This document shows, piece after piece, positions 8,756 to 24,041 of a stretch of DNA of 64,000 bases. The notes below the pieces were generated by a model. It made no database searches, was not told the DNA's origin, and saw only the letters and a list, made by a program, of their open reading frames with translations. Position numbers and translations under genes: made by a program. The stretch is taken from positions 62,001 to 126,000 of the forward strand of contig NZ_MUYJ01000001.1 of NCBI RefSeq assembly GCF_002155695.1, given 5' to 3'. The first letter of the stretch is position 1; every line of letters begins with the position of its first letter. Source of the DNA: Erythrobacter tepidarius. Its GTDB lineage: Bacteria; Pseudomonadota; Alphaproteobacteria; Sphingomonadales; Sphingomonadaceae.

Positions 8756-10195
8756 TCATGTCGGAAACTCCCTCAGGCCGAAGGGCTGCCCCTGCAGGTC
8801 GGCATCCTCGGGAGAACGGTTGCGCCGCAGGCCGACCAGCGGCCCCAGCGCGGCGAGTCCTGCCAGGAGCAGGACAATTTCGAGGGTATAGACAGTGGCA
8901 TAGCCGCTGGCGCGGGTGGCGGTGCTGACTGGCTCGGAGCCGCTCTGCACCAGCGCCGCGACCCCGTCGCGCAGCAGCCCCCCCACCGCGATGCCTAGCC
9001 CTGCGCAGCTCGCCTGCACCGCGCCCCAAGCGCCCAGCGCCAGCCCGGCCGTGTCGCTCCTGGCGATGCGCATCGCCTCCATCAGCGTGCCGACCGAGAA
9101 CAGTCCGAGCCCCAGCCCGATCCCCAGCGCCCCGCAATAGAGCATCGCCGCCGCCGAGAATGGTCCGGCGAACAGCACCAGCAAAAAGGCATTGATCCCG
9201 ATCACCAGGCCTGCGCCGGCCAGCCGCAGCTGATCCCACCCGCGGCCCAGCAGACGGCCCGACAGCATGAAGCCGAGCAGCGAACCGAGCGCCCAAGCGC
9301 CTGTAAGCCCGGTGGTCGCCCCGACCGACAGGCCAAGGATCTCGCCGCCATAGGGTTCAAGCAGCGCGTCCTGCATCGCAAAGCCCATCGCCCCGATGCC
9401 GATCGTCACCAGCAGCCGCGCATTGCGCCCGTCGTGGACGAAGGCCTGCCACAGTTCCGAGAAGGTCGGTGTCTCGCGATCGGGCGCGGTGATCGCGGGA
9501 TTGCGCGCTTCCTGCTTCCACAGGGCAATCACGTTGAGCACGATGGTCAGCACCGCGCAGCCCTGGATCACCTGCACCAGCTTGGTAGCGCTGTAATCGA
9601 GCAGCGCGCCGCCGATGACGAAGGCAGCGAACATCATGCCGACCAGCAGCATGACATAGAGCAGCGCCACCGCGCGCGGGCGCTTGTCCTCAGGCGCGAG
9701 ATCGGTTGTCAGTGCAAGACCGGCGGTCTGCGTGACGTGGAAACCGGTGCCCGTCAGCAGGAAGGCCGCGGTGCCAGCGACAAGACCGATCTCGAAACGT
9801 TCGGGAAGGCCGAGCAGCAGCAGCGCGAAGGGCATGATCGCCAGCCCGCCGAACTGGAGGATCGAGCCGAACCAGATATAGGGCACGCGGCGCCAGCCCA
9901 GCACCGAACGATGCGTGTCCGAACGGTGCCCGATCAGCGCGCGAAAAGGCGCCACCACCAGCGGCACCGCGATCAGCAGCGCCACCAGCCAGGTCGGCGT
10001 GCCAAGCTCGACCACCATCACCCGGTTGAGCGTGCCGTTGAGCAGCACCGTCGCCATCCCCACCGTCACCTGAAACAGCGAGAGCCGCAGCAGGCGGCCG
10101 AGCGGCAGATCCGCGCTCGCCGCGTCAGCAAAGGGAAGCAGGCGGAAGGCCACCTCGGTCCAGTGCGGCGGCTTGGGGCGGGCCGAAGGCTTCAT
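8756..10195 (-). CDS. lhaA: LhaA, PucC/BCH-family light-harvesting 1 assembly transporter
   Basis: A 479-residue major-facilitator-type protein with 12 predicted membrane segments. It has the LhaA/PucC signatures LNRVMVVELGTP, ALIGHRSDTHRSVLGWRRVPYIW and MQDALLEPYGGEILGLSVG. It assists bacteriochlorophyll delivery to and insertion of LH1 (family knowledge). The ATG at 10195 overlaps the bchM stop (ATGA). It lies between bchM and puhA, the conserved position. Confidence 0.92.
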   Translation of the reverse strand: MKPSARPKPPHWTEVAFRLLPFADAASADLPLGRLLRLSLFQVTVGMATVLLNGTLNRVMVVELGTPTWLVALLIAVPLVVAPFRALIGHRSDTHRSVLGWRRVPYIWFGSILQFGGLAIMPFALLLLGLPERFEIGLVAGTAAFLLTGTGFHVTQTAGLALTTDLAPEDKRPRAVALLYVMLLVGMMFAAFVIGGALLDYSATKLVQVIQGCAVLTIVLNVIALWKQEARNPAITAPDRETPTFSELWQAFVHDGRNARLLVTIGIGAMGFAMQDALLEPYGGEILGLSVGATTGLTGAWALGSLLGFMLSGRLLGRGWDQLRLAGAGLVIGINAFLLVLFAGPFSAAAMLYCGALGIGLGLGLFSVGTLMEAMRIARSDTAGLALGAWGAVQASCAGLGIAVGGLLRDGVAALVQSGSEPVSTATRASGYATVYTLEIVLLLAGLAALGPLVGLRRNRSPEDADLQGQPFGLREFPT

Positions 10196-10895
10196 CCGTG
10201 CCTCACCAGTTCGAGCGCCTGCGAGGTGTAAAACCCGCTGGTGATGCGGCGGGTGCGGCCGATGCTCCAGCCCTCGAGCGCGACGAGCCGCTTGCGGATT
10301 TCGCTTTCGGCGGTCGGAACGATGGCGGGCGAACGGTCGGACTTCGGGAAGACCTTGCCGATCGTGTACATCGTCTGCAGCAGCCGCGTACGCGGTGCGA
10401 AAGTGAACAGGATCGACCTGGTGGTACGCTCGGCCAGTTCGGCCAGCGCGGCAACCAGATCCTCGGGCTGGTAGTGGATCAGCGAATCCATCGCCACGAC
10501 ATGGGCGAAGGTGCCGAGCGCCGGATCGAGCATGTCCCCCGAGCGCCAGTGGATCCGCCCGTGACCGATGAAGGAAGGGGTGCGCTGGCGCGCAACCTCG
10601 ACGAGGCTGGCAGCGACGTCGATCCCGGTCACCTCGGCCCCGCGACAGGCCGCCTGGATCGCGAGGGCGCCGGTGCCGCAGCCCGCGTCGAGGATCCGGG
10701 TGCGGCGCAGGTCGTCCGGCAGCCACGACAGCAGCGTGCGGCGCATTTCCTCGCGCCCGGCGCGCACCGTCGCGCGGATGCCGCTTACCTTGGCATCGGA
10801 AGTGAGATCGATCCACGCCTGGCGCGCGGTGCTGTCGAAATAGGTCGCCAGCGCCTCGCGCTGCTCGTCATAGCGGGAGGGAAGCCGCGTCGCCA

Positions 10896-10896
<1 letters not shown>
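10192..10896 (-). CDS. bchM: Mg-protoporphyrin IX O-methyltransferase
   Basis: SAM-dependent methylation of Mg-protoporphyrin IX on the ring C propionate, producing the substrate of AcsF. 234 residues with the class I methyltransferase motif RILDAGCGTGALAIQAA and the second motif GAEVTGIDVAASLV. The C-terminus has the typical BchM IGRTRRITSGFYTSQ. The start ATG shares a base with the bchL stop (TAATG) and its stop overlaps lhaA. Confidence 0.95.
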
Positions 10897-15445
<4,549 letters not shown>

Positions 15446-15456
<11 letters not shown>

Positions 15457-17050
15457 AATGCGCCTTCGCGTCGTAGAGTGTCTCAAGGTCGATGGCGCTG
15501 CGCCCCTCCAGCGCAGCGAATTTTTCGGTGTTGCGGCGCGCCTTGCCGCGGACGAAGAACGGGATTTTCTTCAGCTCGCGCTCGGCCTCGGCGGTCCAGA
15601 CCGGGGCGCCCGGCGCGGCGATGGTTTCAGGCGCGGCAGGCGCGGCTTCGGGTGCGGTTTCCGCCGGCGCGAGCGGTTCGTGCGCGTCGGGAGTGACGGT
15701 GCGGGCCATCGCCCGCGGCGCATGGGCGGCAAGGTGGCTGGGCCCGTGCTCGTCGGCGAATTCGAAATCCTCGCGGAACATGGTGAGCAGGTGCTCTTCC
15801 AGCCCCATCACCAGCGGGTGCACCCAGGTATCGAAAATCACATTGGCGCCTTCGAAACCCATCTGGGGCGAGTGGCGCGCGGGGAAATCCTGCACATGCA
15901 CCGGCGCGCTGATCACCGCGCAGGGCAGGCCAAGCCGCTTGGCGATGTGGCGCTCCATCTGGGTGCCGAGCACCAGTTCGGGGCAGGCCGCGGCAATCGC
16001 ATCTTCAACCGCGAGGTGATCGTCGGTGATCAGCGGCTCGACCCCGCAGCGCGCGGCCTCGGCGCGCACGGCGCGGGCGAATTCGCGGTTGTAGCAGCCC
16101 AGGCCGCAGACCTCGAAGCCCAGCTCCTCACGGGCGATGCGCGCGGCGGCGACGGCATGGGTGGCGTCACCGAAGATGAAGACGCGCTTGCCGGTCAGGT
16201 AGGTCGAATCGACCGAGCGTGACCACCACGGCATCCGGGAAGAGGTGTCGCCGAGGGCAGGCGTGGGATCTGCACCTGCCAGCTCGGCGACTTCGGCGAT
16301 GAAGGAGCGGGTTGCTCCAACGCCGATCGGGACGGTCCGCACCGCGGGTTGAGCGAAATGGCGCTCAAGCCAGCGGGCGGCCTCATCTGCGATTTCGGGG
16401 TAGAGGACGATGTTGAAATCGGCGGCGCCGATCCGGCCGATGTCCTGCGGCGTCGCGCCCAGCGGGGCGACCAGGTTCACTTCGACCCCCAGCCTATCCA
16501 GGATCTTGCGGATCTCGACCAGATCGTCGCGGTGGCGGAAGCCGAGCGCGGTCGGGCCGAGGATGTTGGCGCGGGCCTTGCGCCCTTCACGAGGCTCGCG
16601 CACCACCGAGGTGTCGGCGAGCGTGCGGACGATCTGGTAGAAGGTTTCCGCAGCGCCCCAGTTTTCCTTGCGTTGGTAGCTCGGCAGTTCGAGCGCAATG
16701 GCCGGCACCGGCAGGCCCATCGCCTCGGCCAGGCCGGCCGGATCGTCCTGGATCAGTTCCGCGGTGCAGGATGCGCCGACGATGATCGCCTGCGGGCTGA
16801 AGCGCTTCACCGCCTCGTGCGCGGCGTCCTGGAAGAGCTGCGCGGTGTCCTTGCCCAGATCGCGCGCCTCGAAGGTGGTATAGGTGACCGGCGGGCGCCT
16901 TTGGCGCCGTTCGATCATCGTGAACAGCAGGTCGGCATAGGTGTCGCCCTGCGGTGCGTGCAGCACGTAGTGGAGCTTTTCCATCGCTGTCGCGACCCGC
17001 ATGGCCCCTACGTGAGGTGGCCCTTCATAGGTCCAGACAGCCAACTGCAT
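15446..17050 (-). CDS. bchB: Light-independent protochlorophyllide reductase subunit B
   Basis: NifK-like catalytic subunit of the dark-operative reductase. 534 residues. D36 ([10 protein letters not shown]) is the unusual aspartate ligand of the NB cluster described in this family. The C-terminal domain ([20 protein letters not shown]) is joined by an alanine/proline-rich linker (about residues 440-480) that appears disordered. Four bases separate it from bchN. The longer frame upstream of 17050 belongs to bchN in another phase. Confidence 0.97.
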
Positions 17051-17054
17051 CGCC

Positions 17055-18985
<1,931 letters not shown>

Positions 18986-19015
18986 TCGTGCGTCAGCCTT
19001 CTCTCCTAGAGTCGG

Positions 19016-19057
19016 AGATTACGCGCGTTCGAACAAGAGTGTCAACATGATTGGACG
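19016..19057 (-). promoter_or_regulatory. bchF promoter with PpsR/CrtJ-type box
   Basis: On the minus strand a perfect -35 TTGACA (19045-19040) is followed after 18 bp by TAATCT (19021-19016). The -35 is embedded in TGTC-AACATGATTG-GACG (plus strand 19040-19057), one base from the PpsR/CrtJ consensus TGTC-N10-GACA. A repressor bound here would block the -35. The same box might also influence the divergent ppaA gene starting at 19230. Confidence 0.75.
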
Positions 19058-19229
19058 TTTAGCCGTATTGACGATTTGGCCGCTGGCAATAGTGTCGTTT
19101 GCGCGCTTCCGGAAAAAGGCGTAGACAAGATTCGCTGGCTTTCGGGATCATGGCCAAGGGCGCGCTGTCAGGTTGCGCCTACTACCTCCTGCGGAAGGAT
19201 GTCCGCACGACCTGGGGAGGGTCTGGCGA

Positions 19230-20126
19230 ATGGGAGACTCGAAGGCTTCAAGCATGTTCGGCGCCGGGTCGGCGGTTCTGCGAGGGGTAATCTCCGCACC
19301 GCTTGAGCGGGTTCGCCGCGCCGCCTCCGCAAGCCGCGAAATTTCCCCGGAATCGGTCAATGCCGTGATCGAAGGCGAGATCATTCCCCGTCTGCTGATG
19401 ACCCGTCTCGGCAGCGACAATCCGTCCAGGGCACGGCGCGGCCGGCCGATCGCGCCAGAGGATGCTGCCCGATTTTCCTTGCTGCCGCTGCGACTGGAAG
19501 CGGCCGGCCTGCTCGAACAAGTCGATGCTTTCATTGCGGAAGGCTCCAGTGTCGAGACCATCTGCCTCGATTTGCTCGCCCCTGCGGCGCGGATGCTGGG
19601 GGAGATGTGGGACCGCGACGAATGCGATTTCATCGATGTTACGATGGGCCTGTGGCGGCTCCAGGAAGTGATGCGCGAAGTTGTCGCGCGCTGCCCGGCC
19701 GATCCGCCCTCGTTCAAGGCTCCGCGCTCTGCACTCTTCTCGCCGATGCCCGGCGATCTCCACAATTTCGGGACGATGATGATCGAGGAAGTCTTCTCGC
19801 GCGCCGGCTGGCACAGCGAGGCGCTGGTCAGCCCGGATCGCCGCGAACTGCTCGACCGGCTGGCGCAGCGGCCCTTCGATCTGGTGGGATTGACGCTTGC
19901 CCGCCACTGTCCTAGCGCGGATGTCTCCAACCTCATCAAGGCGATGCGCAGCGCATCAGCAAATCCGAAGATTGCCGTTCTGGTCGGCGGACGCATGATC
20001 AACGAAAACCCGCACATGGTTCAGGATGTCGGCGCGGATGGCACGGGCGCCGATGCGTTCGCCGCGCTCGAAGTGGCCGAGTCACTGGTGAGGGTGTCCG
20101 CGCTCAGCAGCCAGTCCCGCCGATAG
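19230..20126 (+). CDS. ppaA: PpaA/AerR, B12-binding regulator of photosynthesis genes
   Basis: Cobalamin-binding partner of PpsR/CrtJ that modulates its DNA binding in response to light or redox (family knowledge). 298 residues from ATG 19230, chosen for the GGGGAGGG ribosome site; earlier in-frame starts lack one. An N-terminal helical region precedes a Rossmann-like B12 domain with the histidine motif DLHNFG (D176, H178, G181) and VLVGGRMI. The helical segment has MWDRDECDFIDVTMG, so the W-x9-EH motif of CarH-type photoreceptors is absent. It is divergent from bchF and 12 bases upstream of ppsR. Confidence 0.88.
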   Translation: MGDSKASSMFGAGSAVLRGVISAPLERVRRAASASREISPESVNAVIEGEIIPRLLMTRLGSDNPSRARRGRPIAPEDAARFSLLPLRLEAAGLLEQVDAFIAEGSSVETICLDLLAPAARMLGEMWDRDECDFIDVTMGLWRLQEVMREVVARCPADPPSFKAPRSALFSPMPGDLHNFGTMMIEEVFSRAGWHSEALVSPDRRELLDRLAQRPFDLVGLTLARHCPSADVSNLIKAMRSASANPKIAVLVGGRMINENPHMVQDVGADGTGADAFAALEVAESLVRVSALSSQSRR

Positions 20127-20138
20127 GTCCGGCCCGCC

Positions 20139-21560
20139 ATGCTTTCACGCAAGCACAGTATCGACGGCAAGCATCCTTTCGCGCAGGCGACGGACCTGTT
20201 CCGGTCGCTCGATGCCGAAGCCGTGATGAAGCTGGCGATGGTGGCGGGCGACGTCACGCTGGTGCTCGACGATACCGGAACGATCCTCGATGCGGCCTTC
20301 GACCCGCGCGAGTTTCCGGCTTTTGCAGGCTGGATCGGGAGCAACTGGATCGAAACGGTCACGGACGAAAGTCGACCGAAAATCATGGAGATGCTCGCGG
20401 CGGCCCGGCGCGGCGAGATGCAGCACTGGCGCCAGGTCAACCACCGCACCCGCGATGGCGAGCTGCCGATCCGCTATACCGTGCTGAGCATCAACGGCGG
20501 CAGTCACCGCATCGCCTTCGGCCGCGATCTGCGCGAGGCGGGCAAGCTCCAGCAGCGCCTGCTTCAGGTCCAGCAATCGCTTGAACGCGACTATCTCAGG
20601 ATGCGCCAGCTCGAAGCGCGCTACCGGATGCTGTTCGAGCGGTCGACCGAGGCGGTGCTGATCATCGAGGCGGCCACCCTGCGGATCCGTGAGGCCAATC
20701 CGGCCGCGCATGTGCTCGTCGGCGCGCGGCCGGGCAGCCTTGCCGGCAAGAAGCTGCCCAGCGTGCTCGACAAGGCGTCGCATGATACGATGCAGGCGCT
20801 GGTCGGCGCGGCGCTGGTGTCGGACACGGTCAGTCCGGCGCGCATCCGTCTGGCGCGCGGCGCGCGCGAGGTGGTGGCAGCAATCACCGGATTCACTCAG
20901 GACCGCGGGCAATATCTGCTGGTCAGGCTGGCGCCGGGCGCCGAACAGATCGCTGCTCCGGCCTCGCCGGTGCTCGATCTGGTCGATCAGATGCCCGATG
21001 CCTTTGTGGTGGCCGATACCAACCTTGAAATCGTCACGGCCAATGCCGCTTTCGTCGAGCTGTTGCGGGCCGCCAGCGTTGATCAGCTGCGTGGGCGGCA
21101 TCTGTCCGAATCGATCGGCCGTCCGGGGATCGACCTTGATCTTATTGAAGGCCAGATCGACCAGTACGGGGTGGCACGCAATGTCAGCACCGTGCTGCGT
21201 AGCGGACATGATGTCGAGGGCGAGCCGGTTGAATTGTCTGGGGTAAGAACGGGCGGGGACAATCCGTACTATGCCTTCGTGATCCGCCCGATCGGTCGCC
21301 GCCTGCGCGATCTGCCGCCCGGTTCGCAGGATCTGCCGCGCTCGGTCGAACAGCTCACCGAATTGGTTGGCCGGATGAGCCTGAAGGACATCGTGCGCGA
21401 AAGCACCGACCTGATCGAGCGGCTGTGCATCGAGGCGGCGCTGTCCTACACCTCGGACAACCGCGCTTCGGCTGCGGAAATCCTCGGCCTGTCGCGCCAA
21501 AGCCTCTATTCCAAGTTGCACCGTTACGGGCTTGGCAATCTCGCCGGCGACAACGACTAG
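20139..21560 (+). CDS. ppsR: PpsR/CrtJ, PAS-HTH repressor of photosynthesis genes
   Basis: Aerobic repressor of bch, crt and puc-type genes. 473 residues: N-terminal PAS (~30-130), a glutamine-rich helix (LQQRLLQVQQSLERDYLRM), two further PAS domains (~160-265 and ~285-385), and a Fis-type helix-turn-helix (ASAAEILGLSRQSLYSKL). I see only one cysteine, C430 (RLCIEAAL), just before the HTH. The second cysteine that forms the intramolecular disulfide in Rhodobacter is absent. The target motif TGTC-N10-GACA occurs at several promoters here. It is probably co-transcribed with ppaA. Confidence 0.93.
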   Translation: MLSRKHSIDGKHPFAQATDLFRSLDAEAVMKLAMVAGDVTLVLDDTGTILDAAFDPREFPAFAGWIGSNWIETVTDESRPKIMEMLAAARRGEMQHWRQVNHRTRDGELPIRYTVLSINGGSHRIAFGRDLREAGKLQQRLLQVQQSLERDYLRMRQLEARYRMLFERSTEAVLIIEAATLRIREANPAAHVLVGARPGSLAGKKLPSVLDKASHDTMQALVGAALVSDTVSPARIRLARGAREVVAAITGFTQDRGQYLLVRLAPGAEQIAAPASPVLDLVDQMPDAFVVADTNLEIVTANAAFVELLRAASVDQLRGRHLSESIGRPGIDLDLIEGQIDQYGVARNVSTVLRSGHDVEGEPVELSGVRTGGDNPYYAFVIRPIGRRLRDLPPGSQDLPRSVEQLTELVGRMSLKDIVRESTDLIERLCIEAALSYTSDNRASAAEILGLSRQSLYSKLHRYGLGNLAGDND

Positions 21561-21611
21561 CCGCGCCCAACCAATCTCCGCTGCGCTGTGCAGCCGCCGC
21601 CCGACAGGCCG

Positions 21612-21634
21612 TTTGACACGGCCCGATTTGACAC
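21612..21634. repeat. Direct repeat TTTGACAC upstream of bchG
   Basis: Two identical 8-mers TTTGACAC at 21612-21619 and 21627-21634, 15 bp start to start. On the other strand this reads as two TGTC half-sites in the same orientation, with the same 15-bp period as the inverted PpsR box. It lies ~60 bp upstream of the bchG box and may be an accessory regulator site. Confidence 0.45.
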
Positions 21635-21691
21635 CCTGTTGCCAGAGACTGCGTCAAAGCGGGCGCAAATCCGGTTTGCCCGAAAGCCAAG

Positions 21692-21732
21692 TGTCAAAAT
21701 AAATTGACGCTACAAGCTGTCAGGCATAGCCT
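21692..21732 (+). promoter_or_regulatory. bchG promoter region with PpsR-type box
   Basis: TGTC-AAAATAAATT-GACG at 21692-21709 is one base from TGTC-N10-GACA. The right half forms a -35-like TTGACG (21704-21709), followed after 17 bp by a weak TAGCCT (21727-21732). This resembles the bchF and bchC arrangement, where the box covers the -35. The -10 is only 6 bases from the annotated bchG ATG, so the transcript could be nearly leaderless. Confidence 0.65.
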
Positions 21733-21738
21733 TGCGGG

Positions 21739-22677
21739 ATGGAACAACCGGTGCCTACGACTCGCTCCGCGCCCGTTCCGCCGGCGCGAACCACGCCGAC
21801 GCCGCATGCGCGTCTCCGCCTGCGTGATGTCCTGCAGCTCCTCAAGCCGATCACCTGGTTTCCGCCGATGTGGGCCTTCATGTGCGGGGCGGTCTCGTCC
21901 GGGGCCGGGCTGGAAGGGCGCTGGTGGTTCGTCGCGGGCGGGGTGCTGCTGGCCGGCCCACTGGTATGCGGCACCAGCCAGGCGGTGAACGATTGGTTCG
22001 ACCGGCACGTTGATGCCATCAACGAGCCTGATCGCCCGATCCCCTCGGGCCGCATTCCGGGCCGCTGGGGCCTTTATATCGCGTGTTTGATGAGCCTGAT
22101 CTCGACCGGTGTGGGCTGGCTGCTCGGGCCGATCGTGTTCGTCGCCGCGCTGGTCGGGCTTGCCTTTGCCTGGGCCTATTCCGCGCCGCCGTTCCGGTTC
22201 AAGGCCAACGGCCTGCTCGGCCCGCTGGTATGCGGGCTGACCTACGAGGGCCTCAGCTGGTTCACCGGCGCCACGGTCATGCTCGGCGCTGCGCCTTCGG
22301 TGGAGGTGGTGCTGATCCTGTTCATGTATTCGCTGGGCGCCCATGGCATCATGGTGCTCAACGATTTCAAGGCGGTCGAAGGCGATCGCCGGGCAGGGCT
22401 GACTTCGCTGCCGGTGACCATGGGGGTGGATCAGGCCGCGCGCTTTGCCTGCACCACCATGGCTTCGCTGCAGATCGTGGTGATCTGCCTGCTGGCGCTG
22501 TGGGGCTATGGCCTGTCGGCGCTGATCGTCACCGGCGTGCTGGTGGCGCAGATTGCCGCCATGCCGCGCCTGATCCGCGATCCGGCGGGGCAAGCGCCGT
22601 GGTACAACGGCGTAGGCGTGACACTCTATGTGCTGGGAATGCTCGCTGCGGCGCTGGGCTTAGGGGGCTATATCTGA
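21739..22677 (+). CDS. bchG: Bacteriochlorophyll a synthase (geranylgeranyl/phytyl transferase)
   Basis: UbiA-family prenyltransferase esterifying bacteriochlorophyllide a. 312 residues, about eight or nine membrane helices. The diphosphate-binding aspartate motif NDWFDRHVDAINEPDRPIPSG and the second motif NDFKAVEGDRRAGL are both present. The start ATG has no clear ribosome site; GTG 21751 is possible. The stop overlaps the next gene (TGATG), so bchG, the PucC-like gene and bchP form a coupled unit. Confidence 0.95.
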   Translation: MEQPVPTTRSAPVPPARTTPTPHARLRLRDVLQLLKPITWFPPMWAFMCGAVSSGAGLEGRWWFVAGGVLLAGPLVCGTSQAVNDWFDRHVDAINEPDRPIPSGRIPGRWGLYIACLMSLISTGVGWLLGPIVFVAALVGLAFAWAYSAPPFRFKANGLLGPLVCGLTYEGLSWFTGATVMLGAAPSVEVVLILFMYSLGAHGIMVLNDFKAVEGDRRAGLTSLPVTMGVDQAARFACTTMASLQIVVICLLALWGYGLSALIVTGVLVAQIAAMPRLIRDPAGQAPWYNGVGVTLYVLGMLAAALGLGGYI

Positions 22678-24041
22678 TGCACGCCCCGCTCGCCGATCCA
22701 TCGCCGGAAAGCGCGAGCAGGGGTTTTGGCTGGCTCGGAATTGCCCGCATCGGGCTGGTTCAGGCGGCGATCGGCGCGCTGGTAATGCTGGCAACGACCG
22801 TGCTCAACCGGCTGATGGTGGTCGAATTCGGGCTGGCCGCGGCGATCCCGGCCGGGCTGGTGGCCTGGCATTATGCGGTGCAGCTCGGGCGGCCGCTGTG
22901 GGGCCATGGCTCGGACAGGGGCAATAGCCGCACGCTGTGGATCGTCGGCGGTGTCGCATTGCTGGCAGCGGCTTCGCTGCTGGCGACGCAGGCGACGCTG
23001 ATGCTGGAGAGCGCGCCGAAGCTTGGCCTGGTGCTGGCGGTGATCGCCTACAGCCTGATCGGCGCCGGCGTGGGCGCGGGCGGCACTTCGGCGCTCGCGC
23101 TGCTGGCGAGCGGGGTCGCTCCGCAGCGGCGCGCGGCGGGTGCGGCGGTAACCTGGATCATGATGGTCGCCGGCATCGTCGCTTCGGCGATCACGGTGGG
23201 CCAGCTGATCCAGCCCTTCTCGTCCGGGCGCCTGCTGGCCGTGGCGGCGGGCCTTGCCCTGGCGATGGTGGTGTTGACCGTGCTGGCGACCTTCCGGCTG
23301 GAACGCCAGGCCGGCCGGTTCGGCCACGCGGCCGAGGGCAGGCAGGCCCCTCATTTCGGCGCGGCGATCCGCGAGATCTGGCACGAGACAGCGGCGCGGC
23401 GCTTCACCATCTTCATCTTCGTCTCGATGATCGCCTTCTCGATGCAGGATCTCATCCTCGAACCCTTTGCCGGCCTCGTGTTCGGCCTTGCACCGGGGGA
23501 ATCGACCCAGCTCGGTGGGCAGCATCAGGGCGGCATCCTGATCGGCATGATCATCACCGGAATCGGCGGCAGCGCCTTCACCGGCAAGCGGCCCGACGGG
23601 CTGCGCGCCTGGGTGATCTGCGGGTGCCTGATCTCGGCCGCGGGGCTGGCTGCGCTCGGGCTGGCGGCGGTCAATGGCCCGCCGTGGCCGCTCGGGGCGA
23701 ATGTCTTCGTGCTCGGCCTCGGCAACGGCGTCTTCGCGGTTGCCGCGATCGGCGCGATGATGGGGCTGGCGGGCGCGGGCGAGACCACGCGAGAGGGCGT
23801 GCGCATGGGCGTCTGGGGGGCATCGCAGGCGATCGCCTTCGGGCTCGGCGGGCTGACCGGCGCGGTCGGGGTCGATCTCGCGCGGGAAGCGCTGGGCGAT
23901 GATGGCGCGGGCTTCCAGCTGGTGTTCGCCATCGAGGCGGCCGCTTTCGTCTGCGCGGCGCTGTTGGCCATCAAGGCGACCGGCGCGGCAGCCGTGCGTG
24001 CGAGCGTCGGGCAGGACAAGAGGGATGAGGTTTACGCATGA
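22677..24041 (+). CDS. PucC/BCH2-family MFS protein (orf428-type)
   Basis: A 454-residue membrane protein with 12 predicted helices, related to LhaA and PucC. It retains LNRLMVVEFGLAAAIPAGL, RPLWGHGSDRGNSR and MQDLILEPFAGLVFGL. In other PGCs the equivalent gene (orf428) lies between bchG and bchP, as here. The likely role is handling of bacteriochlorophyll or light-harvesting assembly; with no LH2 genes in view it is probably dedicated to LH1. The start shares one base with the bchG stop and the end overlaps bchP by 4 bases. Confidence 0.88.
   Translation: MHAPLADPSPESASRGFGWLGIARIGLVQAAIGALVMLATTVLNRLMVVEFGLAAAIPAGLVAWHYAVQLGRPLWGHGSDRGNSRTLWIVGGVALLAAASLLATQATLMLESAPKLGLVLAVIAYSLIGAGVGAGGTSALALLASGVAPQRRAAGAAVTWIMMVAGIVASAITVGQLIQPFSSGRLLAVAAGLALAMVVLTVLATFRLERQAGRFGHAAEGRQAPHFGAAIREIWHETAARRFTIFIFVSMIAFSMQDLILEPFAGLVFGLAPGESTQLGGQHQGGILIGMIITGIGGSAFTGKRPDGLRAWVICGCLISAAGLAALGLAAVNGPPWPLGANVFVLGLGNGVFAVAAIGAMMGLAGAGETTREGVRMGVWGASQAIAFGLGGLTGAVGVDLAREALGDDGAGFQLVFAIEAAAFVCAALLAIKATGAAAVRASVGQDKRDEVYA

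Noticed and set aside
22083-24041. 652-codon plus-strand frame starting inside bchG
   Set aside because: The N-terminal third is bchG read in another frame; the real protein starts at ATG 22677 overlapping the bchG stop.
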